Source of the DNA: Butyrivibrio sp. FCS014 | Lineage (GTDB): Bacteria > Bacillota > Clostridia > Lachnospirales > Lachnospiraceae | Assembly: GCF_000526935.1 (NCBI RefSeq) | Contig: NZ_JAHA01000008.1 | Coordinates: 62,001-126,000 of the forward strand | DNA length: 64,000 bases | Direction of reading: 5' to 3' | Shown here: piece after piece, positions 62,935 to 64,000 of the stretch | Position numbering within the stretch: position 1 is the stretch's first letter | Layout of the letters: each line of letters opens with the position of its first letter | Translations under genes and position numbers: made by a program | Notes under the pieces: model-generated | Seen by the model: the letters and a program-made list of their open reading frames with translations, nothing else | What the model was told of the DNA's origin: nothing | Database searches by the model: none

Positions 62935-63639
62935 TCAGCCTTCGGATTGCTGACCATAATACGCGTTTGCGCCGTGCTTACGGTAGTAGTGCTTGTCCTG
63001 CAGCTCCTGGGGAGCAGGCTTAACCTCGGGATTGATCACTTCGCATCTGTAGGCCATCTTGGCAACTTCCTCTGCCACTACGGCATTGTGAACTGCTTCG
63101 TGAGCATCCTTGCCCCAGGTGAACACACCGTGATTTTTACACAAAACGGCGGGAACTGCAACAGGATCTTTGCCCATACGATTAAATTCGTCCACGATAA
63201 GATGTCCCGTGTTCTCCTCGTAGGCAGACTCTATCTCGTCCTTGTTAAGGCACCTTACGCAGGGAATCTCACCGTAGAAATAATCCGCATGGGTTGTTCC
63301 GTAGCAGGGAATACTCCTGCCTGCCTGAGCCCAGCTTGTTGCGTATGAAGAATGGGTATGGACCACACCTCCCACATCCTTAAAGGCCTTGTAGATCTCA
63401 ACGTGGGTCGGAGTGTCGGAGGAGGGATTTAACTTTCCCTCAACCTTGTTGCCGTTAAGGTCCATAACAACCATATCGTCCGGTGTCATTGTATCATAAT
63501 CTACGCCGCTTGGCTTGATAACAAATAAACCGCTCTCTCTGTCTATCTCGCTCACATTGCCCCAGGTAAAGGTAACCAGGCCGTATTTGGGAAGCAGGAT
63601 ATTGGCTTCATAAACTTTTTTCTTGAGTTCTTCTAACAT
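62935..63639 (-). CDS. araD: L-ribulose-5-phosphate 4-epimerase
   Basis: 234 residues of the class II aldolase family with the zinc-binding His residues in GVVHTHSSYATSWAQAG and CKNHGVFTWG and the core TWGNVSEIDRESGLFVIKPSGVDYD. It converts L-ribulose-5-phosphate to D-xylulose-5-phosphate in arabinose use. Together with the FGGY kinase upstream it indicates L-arabinose (or L-ribulose) catabolism. Confidence 0.94.
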   Translation of the reverse strand: MLEELKKKVYEANILLPKYGLVTFTWGNVSEIDRESGLFVIKPSGVDYDTMTPDDMVVMDLNGNKVEGKLNPSSDTPTHVEIYKAFKDVGGVVHTHSSYATSWAQAGRSIPCYGTTHADYFYGEIPCVRCLNKDEIESAYEENTGHLIVDEFNRMGKDPVAVPAVLCKNHGVFTWGKDAHEAVHNAVVAEEVAKMAYRCEVINPEVKPAPQELQDKHYYRKHGANAYYGQQSEG

Positions 63640-63663
63640 AATATTTCTCCATCCATAATTGTA

Positions 63664-63692
63664 TTACGGAGCATCATTACAATGCTCCGTAA
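63664..63692 (-). repeat. Perfect intercistronic hairpin between the FGGY kinase and araD
   Basis: An 11-bp perfect stem (TTACGGAGCAT with ATGCTCCGTAA) around a 7-nt loop, not followed by a T run, so it is more likely an mRNA processing or stability element than a terminator. Confidence 0.6.
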
Positions 63693-63714
63693 TTATTGCT
63701 CTATTGTTACCAAA

Positions 63715-63741
63715 AAGGAAGTTCTGCTTTCACAGGGTGAT
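63715..63741 (-). repeat. Truncated copy D of the stem-loop repeat family
   Basis: Shares the left end AAGGAAGTTCTGCT with copy B (AATGAAGTTCTGCT in copy A) and the right end GTGATTACTT with copy A, but lacks the inner hairpins. It sits directly after the FGGY kinase stop. Confidence 0.5.
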
Positions 63742-64000
63742 TACTTAAGGTTATCTACTGCTGCTCTCTCTATTGCAAGTCCGGCATTGTAATCCTTCAT
63801 GAAATCATCAAAGCCCTTTACATCATCGCTGTCGGGCTCGCAGGTCTCAACCTTGCCGCCAACGAATACCTTTTCGTTGAGGTACTTCTCAAGGGTATCT
63901 CCCTCAGCCTTCTGAACCATGTAGCCTGCAAGGATAGCCTGTCCCCAGGGACCGCCCTCTCCTGCTGTCTCCATAAGCTTGATGGGAGTGTTAAGGGCTG
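63741..64000 (-). CDS. FGGY carbohydrate kinase, C-terminal end only
   Basis: The last ~86 residues of an FGGY kinase; the frame is open to the right edge, so the 5' part lies outside. The visible end (LNTPIKLMETAGEGGPWGQAIL, then LEKYLNEKVF) matches the C-terminal domain of ribulokinase- or xylulokinase-like enzymes. With araD and transketolase downstream, it probably phosphorylates L-ribulose or D-xylulose. Confidence 0.85.
   Translation of the reverse strand, partial: ALNTPIKLMETAGEGGPWGQAILAGYMVQKAEGDTLEKYLNEKVFVGGKVETCEPDSDDVKGFDDFMKDYNAGLAIERAAVDNLK

Overview
The window looks like chromosomal DNA of an anaerobic, plant-fibre-degrading member of the Lachnospiraceae (Butyrivibrio/Pseudobutyrivibrio type). 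This is inferred from gene content and gene order: a transketolase split into two genes, a MetAP with an N-terminal SEC-C zinc motif, a membrane-fused MurF ligase, class 1B PyrD with PyrK, LplB/LplC sugar ABC permeases that lack their own ATPase, GH5/GH30/GH9-type proteins, and GGDEF sensors. No rRNA, tRNA, CRISPR array, intact insertion sequence or prophage was seen. Most genes lie on the minus strand.

Layout. 0-7.4 kb: end of a histidine-rich metal-binding protein, a phospho-sugar mutase, a radical SAM protein joined to a GGDEF sensor, a MATE transporter fused to a GHKL ATPase, and a DUF1848 protein. 7.5-11.3 kb: a heterodimeric ABC exporter behind a promoter, a 23-codon leader ORF and a strong terminator, which looks like an antibiotic-responsive attenuator. 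11.3-14.2 kb: an HD-domain protein, a methyltransferase remnant and an AT-rich three-gene cassette (unknown gene, BRO-N gene, divergent XRE repressor with three operator-like sites). 14.3-30.5 kb: housekeeping genes (guaA, NlpC/P60 hydrolase, asnS, FKBP-type lipoprotein, ispE, pyrCKD, plsC, ddl, murF) plus a gene behind a consensus flagellar sigma-D promoter. 30.6-36.9 kb: a GH9-like lipoprotein and an orphan solute-binding protein, tadA, the SRP RNA gene, a CdaR-type regulator and an MsmX/UgpC-type ATPase. 37-49.3 kb: a degenerate GGDEF sensor, YesL, hydrolase, metG, map, and a PhnDCEE transporter with an intracellular 5'-nucleotidase. 49.3-60.5 kb: a glycan locus (GH30, LacI, solute-binding protein, two permeases, a large GH5 enzyme, divergent AraC). 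60.5-64 kb: a pentose operon (FGGY kinase, araD, split transketolase, rpe), entered from the right edge.

How it fits together. The secreted GH5 enzyme cuts polysaccharide outside the cell. Oligosaccharides enter through the permease pair and binding protein, probably powered in trans by the MsmX-type ATPase 17 kb away. The cytoplasmic GH30 enzyme trims them further, and the pentose operon feeds released pentoses into the pentose phosphate pathway. LacI and AraC regulators sit in the locus, and a perfect 18-bp palindrome lies just downstream of the transporter promoter.

The observations most worth following are the attenuated ABC exporter leader, a recurrent hairpin with a near-invariant 13-nt loop and co-varying stems after three ABC-transporter cistrons, the leader ORF/terminator before phnD, and several unusual domain fusions. 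All calls come from reading the sequence; no database search was run.
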